Origin: Hypomyces perniciosus
Lineage: Eukaryota; Ascomycota; Sordariomycetes; Hypocreales; Hypocreaceae
Assembly: GCA_008477525.1 (NCBI GenBank)
Contig: SPDT01000009.1
Coordinates: 558,001-622,000, forward strand
Length of the DNA: 64,000 nucleotides
Direction of reading: 5' to 3'
Made by a program: the position numbers and the translations under genes. The notes below the pieces were generated by a model. The model was not told the origin of the DNA and searched no databases. It worked only from the letters and a program-made list of their open reading frames with translations. Position 1 is the first letter of the stretch, and the number at the start of each line of letters is the position of its first letter. Of this stretch, positions 49,074-60,100 are shown in pieces.

Positions 49074-50006
49074 TTAGTTCTCCTGTGCTTCAGACAGCTC
49101 TCGGGAACTCGTATTGGGGTTGGTTGTTGTGCCAGCATCAGACGATGTTTCTTCACTGTCATTTTCGGCTTGGGCTTGCCTCACGGCGTCCCTAAATTTA
49201 CGCCACCTCTTTCGATCTGACGGACTTGAGCCTATCCGCCACTCAAGACGGGTTTCTTTTGAGGCGCGACTGGAGTGGGCGTCCTCCTCTTCTCCATGTT
49301 GCGGAAATAACGATGCCCCACTCTTTGGTCGGGAGGGTATTGGGCAATCGCCGAATTGCGACACACGCGAGCGTTTGGCATTTGGGCGTGGTAGCGTACT
49401 CTGCTGAGCCATCTGGTGAGCCTTTAGGCGGAACTGGTCGAAGTTACTTTCACGAAGGCCGAGAATCATCTCTAGTTGTTCCACAACCAGATCAGGACGC
49501 TCTATGATGCTCTCCCTGTCGCTGCTTTCGGAATCGGATTGCTGGCCGTGATGGGGTGTAATGTCGTAGAAGTCAGCGAGGTAGGTCAACATGCGGCGCT
49601 GGCGCTCGCTCTCAAGAGATCTCATTGAGTAGAATTCATTGGCGTGCTTGGGAAAGTATTTGCGGTCGGGCTCGATGATGCCTTGGCCAGGACGGAAAGC
49701 AACAACTGGGCGGATCGAAAGAGTTGGATTGTGCAGGTTGTTGTTTCTAAGGACAGCCGACATCTGCATGCTTTCGGCCCGTAGTTCTTGTATTTGTTTG
49801 CTGGTATCGGCCCGTAGGTCTTGGATTTGTTTGCTGGCATCGGCCCGTAGTTCTTGGACACTTTCCTTGACTTCCTTGAGCTCGCTGCTGACTTGACAGA
49901 TCGAGTTACGGATGGAGGAGAGCTCGTGACTGAGCAGCGAATTTTGCTTGTTTTGACTATCGACATACTCGTCGCGAAGCAGATATGTAGACGAGGAGGT
50001 CGCCAT
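49074..50006 (-). CDS. Coiled-coil hypothetical protein, 310 aa
   Basis: Start at ATG 50,006 (MATSSSTYLLRDEYVDSQ); the frame extends 11 codons further back without ATG. Residues about 25-85 form a coiled coil containing an 11-residue repeat in tandem: ELRADASKQIQ, DLRADTSKQIQ, ELRAES. A middle region RPVVAFRPGQGIIEPDRKYF ... FYSMRSLESERQRRMLTYLA is the most ordered part and is familiar from hypothetical proteins of Aspergillus/Penicillium. The C-terminal third is polar and low complexity (TTTNPNTSSRELSEAQEN), likely disordered. Function unknown. Confidence 0.7.
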   Translation of the reverse strand: MATSSSTYLLRDEYVDSQNKQNSLLSHELSSIRNSICQVSSELKEVKESVQELRADASKQIQDLRADTSKQIQELRAESMQMSAVLRNNNLHNPTLSIRPVVAFRPGQGIIEPDRKYFPKHANEFYSMRSLESERQRRMLTYLADFYDITPHHGQQSDSESSDRESIIERPDLVVEQLEMILGLRESNFDQFRLKAHQMAQQSTLPRPNAKRSRVSQFGDCPIPSRPKSGASLFPQHGEEEDAHSSRASKETRLEWRIGSSPSDRKRWRKFRDAVRQAQAENDSEETSSDAGTTTNPNTSSRELSEAQEN

Positions 50007-50696
50007 GACTGTTTGATAGCAGGAATAGGTGTGAATCAAAGATGGAGGGGATGGGGAATGATAGGAGTTGACATACTTCGTACTCCGTAGGTGGACCAGG
50101 AAATCAGCTCCAGGTCACGTGAAGCGTTGTGGAGGCGGTTTAATTTCGCCCGCCAATGGCTGCGCGTTCTTAAACATTCACTCGTGGTTGATTACGTGAG
50201 CCCTTTGCACCACCAGTTCTTCCCAACTACAGAGCACTATACCAAGGCATGCTTATAATTCGACAAAACACACCAAATAAGCTCGAGCACACTTCCTCGT
50301 CCCTATGCCCTTTTTTGCCTGCTATAGTGGGAGTTAATCGACTCTGCGTAGGTTGAGTTAGTGTCAACACCATAATTTCTCCACAATTCTAGGAGTAGCG
50401 TTAGTTTTCTATCGATTCTCTGCACAGGGAACACTCATGCTGATTTACCCTACATGTGGGGAGAGACGCGTCGAGTACCTCGTAGTTTTGAGAAAGTTAG
50501 AGCCTTTAAACTGTCAATTAACTTATAGTAAGCATGATTGCATTTTAATACATACTCTTGTTCATGTGAATCTATTCATTTATTGTCCGTTGGCGACTGT
50601 AAGAGGGCGAGGGGTTAGTTTGATATGTGTTAGGACGGGTATGTATGTACATACAGTAGTCAATGCCTCCACCATTTCTTATTGCATTTCTGCAGA
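50007..50696. other. Intergenic
   Basis: Upstream region of the coiled-coil gene with TACTCCGTA at 50,081. A long frame (50,437-50,883) runs into the dispersed repeat and has no coding character. Confidence 0.5.
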
Positions 50697-51040
50697 TACA
50701 GTTGTGAGCGAAATAGGCGTCCTCTTCAATTACAGAGTATACTCTTTCAGAATTTCCGAGCGCGGACTGCAGGTACCTAGATATACTTTTATATACAAGG
50801 TTATTATTAAACAGTCGAAACTGGCTTTTGAGTTACCCCCGCAGAACCTAGCCAATTATGGATTCTGCAACATCAGGTGGTGAAAAGTATCTATGAAGTT
50901 CTGCTAGGTATGTATGTATAACCTTAGCAAACTCCATGAATTGTACTCCGTAGACAGTGCTGGGACTGACGCGAAACACGAATAGCCCTGCTCTAAGTAC
51001 ACAATCTTAGAGTTAACTACAGTACATGTCAAGTGGGGCG
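50697..51040. repeat. Dispersed repeat, second copy (with 41,438-41,755)
   Basis: Begins tacagttgtgagcgaaatag and ends acatgtcaagtgggg with the same internal block order as 41,438-41,755. Contains TACTCCGTA at 50,944. A shorter related segment follows at about 51,413-51,540 (ttatgagcataaacgg, cttcctctta). Confidence 0.65.
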
Positions 51041-53089
51041 TGTACAGTCATGAACATATTTGGGCTTGATTCCATTTTGTGAAGAACCTCCGTGTTAGGT
51101 TTTGCCAGAACCCAAGCGGCTGCCACGATGTCTAGGACATCTATGTCATCACCACCGCTTGCCCTGATGTTGTGGGCGATCAATCAATATGGCCCTGGAA
51201 GCTATCTACCGCCCGGCGCATCCAGATCTTGGATATCATTCTCGGTAATACATACATACATAGTGAGCGATGGGATCAGTGTCCACATTACTTTACAAAT
51301 TGTTCCCCTAGCTGTATGTACCATCGGTACATTTGTGTGATTCTCAAAGTCGGCCCCCAAGTGCAGTGCCAGGTGCGCAGCGCGCCTCTTTGTCACAGCT
51401 ACATACATACGGTTATGAGCATAAACGGCTTCCTCTTAAATTATACTGTTGAAAGAGGCCAGGTATGGAGGATTTTAGCGTGCGCTGTCCTATATACTTG
51501 TAGGTACTTAAAAATACCTCCCCAGCTAACCAGTTTGAACCAACAGTCGTGCATTTAGGCCCAAATATTTCCTCCACTTTTGGCTTTTTGGCTATAACTA
51601 AGTACGTGATTGTATCCTAAAGTATCCATTACGAAACTTCAATGATGGAGACTGTGTGCAGAGAGGAAGCCATTTATGCATATACCTGTACTGTGCTCGA
51701 ATAAGTGAAACCTTCAAAATTCCCTGTAATCCGATTTCAGGAGTAACTTGATGCGATTTGGTGTCCCGGTGTCCCCCGTTCGCAAGGATCGGCTTGATGA
51801 TGCACTGTCGAAGTGTAGCAAAGTCATCTGTGTCCGATTGTCGGCTGCGGATTGGACACTGCGAGTAGTACTAGAGTAACATGTATCTAGGTACAAGCCT
51901 TAACCGGATGGGGTGAACCCAAGTTAGGAATACAAAGTTCTCGGTGGGTCAGGTAGAAATTGGCGGCTTTGGCAGGGGCCTTTGTACAACTTGTACACAA
52001 GGCAACGTCTATAACGGAGAGCACTAGCGAATTTACGGAGTGCATGGCACAAGCACGTAGGCACGGGATTTCTTGTACAATTCCTCTGCACGGTCCTGTT
52101 CATATTAGCTTGTACTCCGTACAGTGTGAGCTATCCCTTTGTGTGTGCAAAGGGAGCTAGGATACCTACGGAGTACAAATCAGTGGGATTAAAAGTAGTA
52201 CCCTTAGGCCGCTCACCCCGTGAAAGTCGGCCCCCAAAAGGGCGAGCCTACGGGCGGGTACTCATTACCAAGTACTCCGCAGTGACCGAAAGCTTTCTGT
52301 TCACGAAAGCGTGTTGAGTGCCCACCAACTCATGCTGCTGACGCGCGACCCACCTTTCATGAGAGTTGCGGATGATCTCCTGGACCTATGCTATTCTTGA
52401 AGATGATTACGAATAGCACTTGGTCGTACTGACGGAGGATCTGAAGTGATTTGACGCCATGCAACGCACGCATTATTAGATGGCATGGCGGTGCAACCGG
52501 ACAGGACGGTGGCCGAGTCTCTGGTCGCTCGGCGTACGAGCATTTACCCAGCCTGTCTGCCCTGATGGACGGCCAGTTCCGATGACACAAGATCTTTAGA
52601 GCTAATTTAGTACATAGTAGTAATCAACTTCGCTAGTGTCATCGTCACTCCTCGTCAGGCGACAAGGCAACAGCCAAGCCAACAGGCGGTGTCGTCAAAA
52701 CTTATCAACTTTTAGCAAGACATGACTCACAATGACACTATCACCAAATCAATACGCATGCACTCTATTGCAGCAATAATTCATCTTATTCACACGTCTC
52801 TGCTGTTATTACACAGTTCGGTCCTCCAGTCCTCCTACAATCCCTTCGGGGTATCAGCTGCCAATCATGACTGGACTTCGGCAGCTTGTCTATTTATCTG
52901 ACCAAAGTCAATGTAGGCTACAAATGAGACCATTATCATATCCATATTAGGCAACAACTCCAAAACACCAGCGCTCCACTATACAAACCAAAAAAGGAAA
53001 GAAATTCCCAACAATCAAACAGTCTGTGTCCTAACACCAAATGCCACTTTAACTTTCGCTTCCTCGGAACATCTGCTCTCGGTACATTC
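51041..53089. other. Gene-poor repeat-rich intergenic stretch
   Basis: Contains the 51,318-51,390 segment shared with 47,965-48,070, three TACTCCGTA-type motifs (50,944 at the border, 52,113, 52,167) and several small frames with no family resemblance. Nothing else supported. Confidence 0.5.
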
Positions 53090-53293
53090 TCACCAAGCTC
53101 CCGCAACAGGTCTCCAGCCTCCCAGGCTAATTAAAGCAAGCTGCTTTACAACAGCATCTAGTCTCTGTAGTATGGCTATACCATCAGCCACGGCGGGTAT
53201 ATTTGCGCACCGCTCCAAGTGCTCCGCAGCATCCCAGAAATGGTCTGCCGCTGCATGAAAATCGGGTTGACGGAAAGCTGCATCCTGTTCCAT
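53090..53293 (-). CDS. Small hypothetical protein or first exon, 67 aa
   Basis: MEQDAAFRQPDFHAAADHFW then LERCANIPAVADGIAILQRL reads as an ordered helical protein, like the N-terminus of short fungal hypothetical proteins. The C-terminus LGGWRPVAGAW looks less ordered and may be read-through of an intron. Function unknown. Confidence 0.45.
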   Translation of the reverse strand: MEQDAAFRQPDFHAAADHFWDAAEHLERCANIPAVADGIAILQRLDAVVKQLALISLGGWRPVAGAW

Positions 53294-53541
53294 AGTCGTA
53301 CAAACCGATCACTGCCTCGGGGTGTCACCGTCGTATGTCACTATCGGACCGTAGAAAATAAAAGCGCGTCTCACGAGTAGATGTAGGAGAGAGGAAGCTC
53401 CACTAGTAAGAAACAGGATACCCTCGATATCAAGCAATTTAAGAATCCCGTTTTCCAACTAAATGAGCAAAATTGAGGTCTGTTTAAATACATAGAAGTC
53501 GGCGGAGATAACAACCTAGGAGTCGACAGGGTAACCGAGAG
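53294..53541. other. Intergenic
   Basis: Region between divergent-looking small gene and the exonuclease gene's 3' end. 53,450-53,515 (gttttccaactaaatgagc, tgtttaaatac) is repeated at 62,945-63,010. Confidence 0.5.
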
Positions 53542-54393
53542 TCAGCCTAGCGTGCGACGGCTTCGATACCAACCAGATGGAGCTAATGCCATGTGCTGTC
53601 CCTTGCCATTGAAACTCGGCAGCTGGGATAGCTTAACTCTTTCCTTCGAAGCCTCAACTACCCTCTGCTTCCATCCTGTGGTAATTTTACTACTATAGAA
53701 TGTCCACAAGCGAGGCAAAATCTGTACATCCTGGGCACAGTAGAGCCTGATGTCTTTTTGCAGAGGGCGTTCATTGAACACCTCGTAACTCCCACCTTTC
53801 TCCGGCGCAAAAAGCCGCAGTCCTTTCTCCTTGGTTTGCATCCAAGTGAGCGTCTCGTCAACAGAGAGACACGCATCTCTTTCAATGCACTTCGAGAGTC
53901 CACTGACACACCTTCTAGAGAAACTCCGCGTTGCAAGCTCCATAAGTTGAAGATCGAGTATACCAGCTAGGTTGATTTGGAAATGACTATAGAGTGCATC
54001 TGAGTCGTTCCGAACATCGAAAAACACCTTGGGAATGGTATTCGATTCCAGGATCTCTTTCAAAGTGTGGCCACTTTCCCCACGTGTTGAGAAACATTTG
54101 TCCCGCAGCGAGTGAATGTCAATCAAGTAGGTCCGTTTGCCAGGGAGAATGTAGAGTTGTAATATGGAGATAGTGCCGTGCCGAGAAAGGTTAACTCCTT
54201 CGAGGTCGATGTAAATCGATGGTGGTTCAGTTGGTAGTCCTTTGAGGGAATCTACTACTTTGGATAAGGCAGGAGCAGTATCAATAAGAGTCGGATTCGA
54301 AGGATCGACGAGATCAATTTCATCAGGAAGTCTCGTAATATTTACCAGAAACTCCGCTTTGTTATCGGCGTCGGTGTTCAGAGATGTCGCCAT
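53542..54393 (-). CDS. DEDDy 3'-5' exonuclease domain protein, 283 aa
   Basis: The exonuclease core has motif I IYIDLEGVNLS (Asp63, Glu65), motif II KVFFDVRNDSDALYSHF (Asp132) and motif III YCAQDVQILPRLW (Tyr218, Asp222 in the YxxxD arrangement of the DEDDy group). This is the RNase D / WRN-exonuclease fold; the four acidic residues bind two metal ions and the Tyr orients the water that cuts the 3' nucleotide. All catalytic residues are present. Single exon, start MATSLNTDADN with ATG after tatggcg-type context. No localisation signal. Substrate (RNA or DNA) not predictable. The C-terminus (MALAPSGWYRSRRTLG) is basic. Confidence 0.85.
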   Translation of the reverse strand: MATSLNTDADNKAEFLVNITRLPDEIDLVDPSNPTLIDTAPALSKVVDSLKGLPTEPPSIYIDLEGVNLSRHGTISILQLYILPGKRTYLIDIHSLRDKCFSTRGESGHTLKEILESNTIPKVFFDVRNDSDALYSHFQINLAGILDLQLMELATRSFSRRCVSGLSKCIERDACLSVDETLTWMQTKEKGLRLFAPEKGGSYEVFNERPLQKDIRLYCAQDVQILPRLWTFYSSKITTGWKQRVVEASKERVKLSQLPSFNGKGQHMALAPSGWYRSRRTLG

Positions 54394-54602
54394 AATTTGC
54401 GCTGCCTAGCATGGGCAACAAGCAGGTGTGACAAGCCGTCTACAATTCACAGCATTTGCTGCTGTGTTGAAAAGGATAAGCAGAGTTGACCGAAAAGCAA
54501 CGGCTGCTTATGTATCCGGTAGCCCAGTGGGCTCAATTTATATACGGATAAGCGAGCATGGCTGTAGCAATTAAGGGATCGCATCATTCGTCCACGGTGG
54601 GT

Positions 54603-54905
54603 GGTACAGTAGCAACCGAAATCAATATTCGCGGTTTGTGTGTTTGGAAACTCTCCAGGTACGGACCAAGAAGTTGCTAACTGTAGCTGGTACTGGCCTA
54701 ACAAAAGGCCATTTGTGGCTTTTTTTGATATTTATCTATCAAATATTATGATCTTATTTGGACTTGAACATCAAAACTAGTAAGGAAATAACACAGTTTC
54801 TAAAAGTCCGAAACTTACCTCTATGTATTAAATGCTTGGAGCGATTTTCGGCCTTTTGTTGTCGTCCTCCTCTATAGGTCACTGTGTTACCCTTATGTAA
54901 TGAAT
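54603..54905. mobile_element. Diverged, right-truncated member of the MITE family
   Basis: Left end tacagtagcaaccgaaatca and internal blocks (gtgtgtttggaaactctcc, cctaacaaaaggccatttgt, ggagcgattttcggcc) follow the order of the MITEs at 36,044, 38,700 and 39,696. The right terminal repeat is missing. Older than the other copies. Confidence 0.7.
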
Positions 54906-55037
54906 TCTGATCTCACTTAAAGACCTCCTCGCTACATTGGGTCGGACGAACGTTTTGCCGAAGCCTGGCCCACTAAGCAACCACGGACGGACAGCTGCAT
55001 GTTTGTTTCCCACACCTCTCCCACTAAATTCATCACT

Positions 55038-56280
55038 ATGGCCAGTCCAACCTTCACCCCCACAGACTCCGGCTCTCCAAGCTCCTGTGAAACTGGTCCA
55101 AACGCGAGGACGCCACCGGGGAGAGATAGCGACTTTCTTTTGACTCCACCTGTATCCAATGAGCGACCGTCAACCTTTGATTCCGATGTCGACGCAGCAA
55201 TAGAAGTCTTCCAGACATGTCGAGATCGACCTGACGCCTCTACTCTGGCAGCGCCGATTCAGCTACAGCAGCGGCAATTCCGCCAGCTAATGGAAGAGTT
55301 GGAACGCGACCCACCGTTGAGTGGATACGTCAAAGACAAAGTGGCGTAGGTTTTCTACGAGATCCATTATCGTACAGGGCTGACAACACTGCAGGTTCGA
55401 CTACGATCCGGAAAGTGGAGTTCTCAACATCCGTATGCCTACCCCAGTCCACGATTTCTTTTCCACATCCCTCGCGGACGAAATAGGCAAGCAGCTTCGA
55501 GACATCGCTGGACGGGGCGGCCCTGCCGGCGAATTCGCAGCCCAGATCGCAAATGGGGGCTCATCGCGTATTCTATTGGCGGATGATGTGGAGGCCATTA
55601 CTCTGTTGCAAAGACAACCGGACGCACAGTTCCAGCATGCGAAAGCCGCATACCCTGGTGTGGTACTGGAGATCTCATACTCTCAGGACGGGAAAGACCT
55701 AGACAAGCTGGCATGGCAGTATATACAAAAGTCGAATGGGAATATCATAGCCGTGATTGGGGTCGACATCAACTACCGTGGGAAAGCGTCGGCGGTATCA
55801 TTATGGCAGGCACATTACTATCGGGAGAACGGTGATGAGGTCGATACTCTTGATGTGAACAGGAAAATCAAGTGCGAGGTACGTAATCTTGGACCCACAC
55901 CCTGGATCTTACTGAGCATCACGAAGTTGTTCCGATCTTCGGACGGCTCCCACGCGAACCAGGCACAGAACCTCCAACTGACACTAAGTGACTTCGCTAC
56001 GGACGAACTTTACAAAGTGCCGGAGTCGGTAATGCTGTCTGTAGCATACGGACGCCTTGCAGAACTTCTCGATCGGGCCGAGCAGTTGCAAAAGGTCAGG
56101 GAGCAACCGACAGGTGTTGGGGTCAAGTCGGAAAAAGTCTTCAAGAAACGCAAACGATCATCTAGCCCCCCTGATTGCATCCTACCCGACGATGAGGCTC
56201 GGTTTCGTAGTGACGAGGAAACAGCTATGAAGAAGGCCGCTGACAAGGACGGGATTTTCCGGCCGAGGAAGAGACCCTAG
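55038..56280 (+). CDS. Conserved fungal hypothetical protein, 397 aa, 2 exons
   Basis: Exon 1 55,038-55,345, intron 55,346-55,394 (49 bp: gtaggt, gctgac branch, cag), exon 2 55,395-56,280. Start MASPTFTPTDSGSPSS in the context tcactATGgcc; an upstream in-frame ATG at 54,999 is possible. A disordered Ser/Thr/Pro N-terminus precedes a conserved region (LERDPPLSGYVKDKVAFDYD; RMPTPVHDFFSTSL; YPGVVLEISYSQDGKDL; NIIAVIGVDINYRGKAS). The part YPGVVxEISYSQ ... VIGxDxxY is reminiscent of a restriction-endonuclease-like fold described for similar fungal proteins, but catalytic residues cannot be assigned with confidence. The C-terminus is basic with a KKRKRSSSP nuclear-localisation-like stretch. Common in Eurotiales repeats-rich regions. 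Confidence 0.75.
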
Positions 56281-56419
56281 GACATACGGCGGTCTTTGAA
56301 CGTGATGCCATTTTCATCATAGCCAAGCAATTTCGCCACGTCAATTGCAGTTAAGGTTATATTATTTTCGCTTGATTAAGGACAATAGGACGGAGTGCCG
56401 CGGCAGGATCTCCCCCACG

Positions 56420-56880
56420 CTGACCCGCGTTTCCACCATGGCTCGCCGACGGAAAAGTCCATTTCGACGGAATTGCGCTTCTCTTTGAGTCGGCTATGAA
56501 GACGTCGAAACGATTTAGAGTTCCATACGGATCAGTCGGCCAAGCCTTACATAATTGGTTGAAGGACCTCGCTGTCCTAAGATAGAAGCATACGCCCGGT
56601 GAAGAAGACAAGGTGAGCATCCAAAATCTCGAGCAGGCGGTCGACCAAATCGCTGGTCCGTTGATGAGCTGAACGGGATTTTGTCTGTTGAGCAGGTCCG
56701 TAGCAAGCTCACCGAGATGGAGATCTAGGAGGAATTCTGCCAGGAATATCAACACGGAGGACCGTGCAATGGTCCAGCTCAACGATGTCCTCCCCGGGGT
56801 ACCACGGAAATGCGATCGGAGGCAAAGTTTTTCCGGATAAATGGTGGTTAGGTAAAACTGTGGATGTAATCACGACTTGA
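56420..56880 (+). pseudogene. Unassigned coding remnant downstream
   Basis: The plus strand reads LADGKVHFDGIALLFESAMK then FRVPYGSVGQALHNWLKDLA to a stop at about 56,572, and continues with KHTPGEEDKVSIQNLEQAVD before shifting frame. The text looks protein-like but I know no family. It may be a broken neighbour gene. A minus-strand frame (56,357-56,782) overlaps and is regarded as a shadow. Confidence 0.4.
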
Positions 56881-57106
56881 GCATTGAATGCAATCGATAG
56901 GCTACTGCGGCGGCCCTACGGAACAGTCTACATTGAGACGGTAGGGTAGGCTCATGGGGGAACCCCTGCGACTGGCGGTATTTGTGGGATCCAAGCTGCT
57001 CTATGTATATCACATTACCGTAGGCTTTGGCGCCGTGCCTGGACGCAATTCGTCGCCAGGCCAGGCGTCGGTCGAGTCGGTTTCTGTTTGACGCGCTGCT
57101 TGCAGA

Positions 57107-57133
57107 GTATACAGCTAGGAGCGAAATCGGTTT
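57107..57133 (+). repeat. Left member of a 27-bp inverted repeat pair
   Basis: tacagctaggagcgaaatcg plus gtttcct is matched in reverse by 60,711-60,737. Both ends are adjoined by TA. Same terminus as the dispersed repeats at 41,438 and 50,697. Confidence 0.65.
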
Positions 57134-57469
57134 CCTCTTATGCACTGTGTGGAGACTTATAAAGCACGGGCCAGCAATACTTAGTAGTACCTCCAAGTAA
57201 TGACAGCTCGGGCCAAAATGCACAGACACCTTCATAATGAGATATCCACTAAGTAGCATTAAGTAAATAGAACAGCCTGCAGACCCACGTCATGTGATCA
57301 TCCAGTGCGGCGAAGATAGAAAGTACAAGGTCGCCACCGTCAATTTAAGTTTCTAATAATCTACTAGTCTCAAGAAGGGTAGTAGATAAACTATATAAGA
57401 ACTGTCTCCCAGACCCCAAAAGATAAGAGAAGTAGAGAATTCAAACGAGATATGAATGTTTCTTCTTAC
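57134..57469. other. Intergenic inside the inverted repeat pair
   Basis: Nothing recognised; a minus frame (56,870-57,259) crosses the terminal repeat and is not coding. Confidence 0.4.
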
Positions 57470-57600
57470 GCATCTTGCCGAGCTGCAATAGCCCTTCCTG
57501 GCGGCCCAGTGAAGTGGCGTCTCGCCGTTGTCATCCTTCGCGTTGGCATTGGCGTCGGCCTTGAGAAGCTGCCGCCACCGTCGTTGCCGTCGCTGTTTTC
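57470..57600 (-). pseudogene. Ankyrin-repeat gene fragment
   Basis: Minus strand frame reads LLKADANANAKDDNGETPLH then WAARKGYCSSARC, a complete ankyrin repeat core (DxxGxTPLHxAA). The frame upstream loses ankyrin character, and downstream it runs out within 15 codons. A single orphan repeat, presumably a relic of a larger gene. Confidence 0.6.
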
Positions 57601-57754
57601 ATTCTGGCTAGGAGTCGCATTTTTATAGGCTCTGTATGTGATGTCTCGATGTTGTGGGAAAATGCGTGGCTTCAATGAAGGTTGAGGCTGCGCCGGTTGC
57701 AAAGTGGGGTTTAGAGTCCGGGTTTTCTGAAATATGAAATGAAGTGCGGGGTAG

Positions 57755-57818
57755 AATACAAGAAGAAGAAGCGGGAGCGGGGGCAGAAGCGGGAGCGGGG
57801 GCGGGAGCGGGGGGGGGC
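57755..57818. repeat. G-rich purine tract
   Basis: Repeats of gcgggagcggggg with gaagaagaag, ending in nine G. Low-complexity DNA that could form G-quadruplexes. Proline/leucine-rich frames over it are artefacts. Confidence 0.85.
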
Positions 57819-58042
57819 AAAATATCCCTATTTTCCGCTTGTTAGTCCGCCTCACTTTTCTGTTGAGTCAGGCAGAGGCTTCCTGCTTCCGTTTTCCCAT
57901 CCGTCACGGCCGACACCCGCTGCCACTGTCGCGGGTTCTCGTATTGGGAAGCGACGCTTTGGGCGGGGGCAGCTTACAGGGGTGCGCAAAGTCATTTGAA
58001 TCTCGAATCAACACTTGACCTTCAGGATATCAATACAACAAA

Positions 58043-60100
58043 ATGGCAACTCCGCAGTTCATCTGCGCAAACTGGAATCCGGACAGCACTAATTGCAAGA
58101 ACGTCGGCAGATATAGTTGCAAGAACTGTCTTCTCGTGGTGGTAGGTAATGCATGCACAATCCTTTCTCTCTTACGCAGCATGGACCTTTTCTGAACGAG
58201 CGTCCTTCTAGTACTGCGGCCCGAACTGCCAAAAGTCCCACTGGGTTCTTCACAAAACAGATTGCAAATCGCCTCTGGGCAAGGAAACATGGAATCCCGA
58301 CTGGGTTCTGGAGAACCGAAAACCAGCCTTTGTCAGAGGGGGATTGGGGGTGCAGTTTGGAGGGAAGAAATACCTCTGGGGCAACATTCCCGCCCTTGAT
58401 GTTCTTCAACTTGGATCAAACGAAGGTGATGATTATGGAGGGCAGTTGCGCCTCTTGTTTGCCGGTGCGTGCTCGGTTTGATTTGATCTTATTCAGCTCC
58501 CAAACTGATGAAGGTTATCACGCTGTAGCTTCCGGTGACCTTCGAAATGTTGCCAAGACCATCGCCCAGCTCCCTAGCAGCTACAACCGGTCTGTCGACG
58601 TTACAATGAACGACCGCGATCTTGATATCGTGGCACGCAACGCTATTATGCTTCTCATTGCCCTCGTCGTCGACAATATCGACGAGGCGGTCGACTGCAT
58701 AATCCACGTCTGGTACTCGGCTCTCATTCGCAAGTCCGACCTTAACATCCTTCAACAACGGATTCGTCCTCTCATCGAAAGCGTTTGCGAAAAGATCAAG
58801 AGGAAAACACCCAGTAGCCTCTTGGGAAAGACCTGGACATTCGGGCAGCGCTCCCTGAGGCTTGTGCTGGAAAAGTCATCATGGGATAGCCTTTTGTCCT
58901 CCATGAACATTCCAGAAGGCTTAGCGGCGGAACGGGCGAACCAAATCCGCATAGCCGTTACCCTTGCTGAATCCAGGAAGGACTATCGTGATCGACATCT
59001 GCTTTTTCAATCTCCTTCCTGTCGAATTGCGATGAATCGGTTCCGGGAAGACGGACTCCTGCTACCGTTTGGGTCTCGACGCTATGACTTTCAAGAACCA
59101 AACCCGTGAGTAATAGACGGCACCAAACAGGTAAACGAAGCGCGGATCTAACAGATTACAGGACCTTCTTCCAGACTACCGACACCTGGCCGATACATGA
59201 CAATGCCGATCCTCTTCATGGATGGTCTTCCAAGGAAGTTGAAGACAGCTCGAGTGGGCCTGCGACTGCTGATATTTACGGCAAGCTCTTCTACCACGTT
59301 CGCGCAGTGCTTCGGTCTTTCATTCTTCGTCTCTCGGGCTTGCAAGTATCTTTTCGATTTTTTCAGGTGGATGCTTCTGATCTTCCCGATCATCTTGAGA
59401 GCGGTTCTTTCAGCCGAATCGAGGTAAGGAGGTATTTGAGGCTAGGTCAAGTCTAGATCTTCCAATCCTCGGTAGATGCTAATTCACTTCACATAGGTCT
59501 CCAATATTTCGGACGCCGGATATCTTGGAATACATCGCACAATTGGCTTGATGGTGCCATTGCTTCAGGGACCTCTCATCAACCCACATGCGACTCTCAT
59601 TACTCTATTCATGAACGCTGTTGACGAGAACATAAGCGACCAAGACAAAATTGCCGACATGACTCCGCATAGCCCAACGATGGAACGCCTTCTCAAGTAC
59701 CTCCCGCCCAAGCGAATGCCAACTAACCCTTCTGATCCCGAAATCATCAAGTTTTCATACGCTCGGGACAATGTTGCAACCTATGACCACATCTTCGATA
59801 GGTAAGCATAGACTAAACGAATTGGCTCCTCCCTCCACGGTCATGTAACTTGATTTTAACTGTACCATAAGGTTCGTGAAGGCCTTCAAGTTCTCTGAGG
59901 CAGCGCAGTTCATTGGGGCGGCAATGAAAGAAAAGCACACTGTCATCGAGAAGTGGCCGTTCAGACTGAAGCTCCGACCTGGTCAGCCCGGAGCCCAAGA
60001 GGAGTTTGACCGGCTGCTGGGTGGAGGGGTGTCAGGAAAGGAGCGCTACGTGGAGTGGAAGAGAATTTGTATGTATGAAGACGAGATTGAAGTTAAGTAG
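58043..60100 (+). CDS. MYND zinc-finger protein (DUF4470-like), 574 aa, 6 exons
   Basis: Exons: 58,043-58,141; 58,212-58,464; 58,529-59,105; 59,162-59,423; 59,497-59,801; 59,872-60,100. The five introns (56-73 bp) are GT-AG and each keeps frame. The N-terminus MATPQFICANWNPDST holds a MYND finger: CKNCLLVVYCGPNCQKSHWV then LHKTDC, spanning the first intron. Next comes KSPLGKETWNPDWVLENRKP and the block YLWGNIPALDVLQLGSNEG ... ASGDLRNVAKTI, the usual opening of the DUF4470 region that follows MYND in these fungal proteins. The rest is helical. MYND fingers bind partner proteins through proline motifs; no enzymatic domain is seen. All exons are intact, so the gene looks functional. It lies between the inverted 27-bp repeats at 57,107 and 60,737. 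Confidence 0.85.

Noticed and set aside
50437..50883. 148-codon plus-strand frame
   Set aside because: Half of it is the dispersed repeat at 50,697-51,040 and the other copy of the repeat does not keep the frame open.
56357..56782. 141-codon minus-strand frame
   Set aside because: The opposite strand carries better protein-like text; this one looks like its shadow.
57466..57855. 129-codon Pro/Leu-rich minus-strand frame
   Set aside because: Its N-terminal part is the G-rich tract and its C-terminal part is the ankyrin fragment read in the wrong frame.
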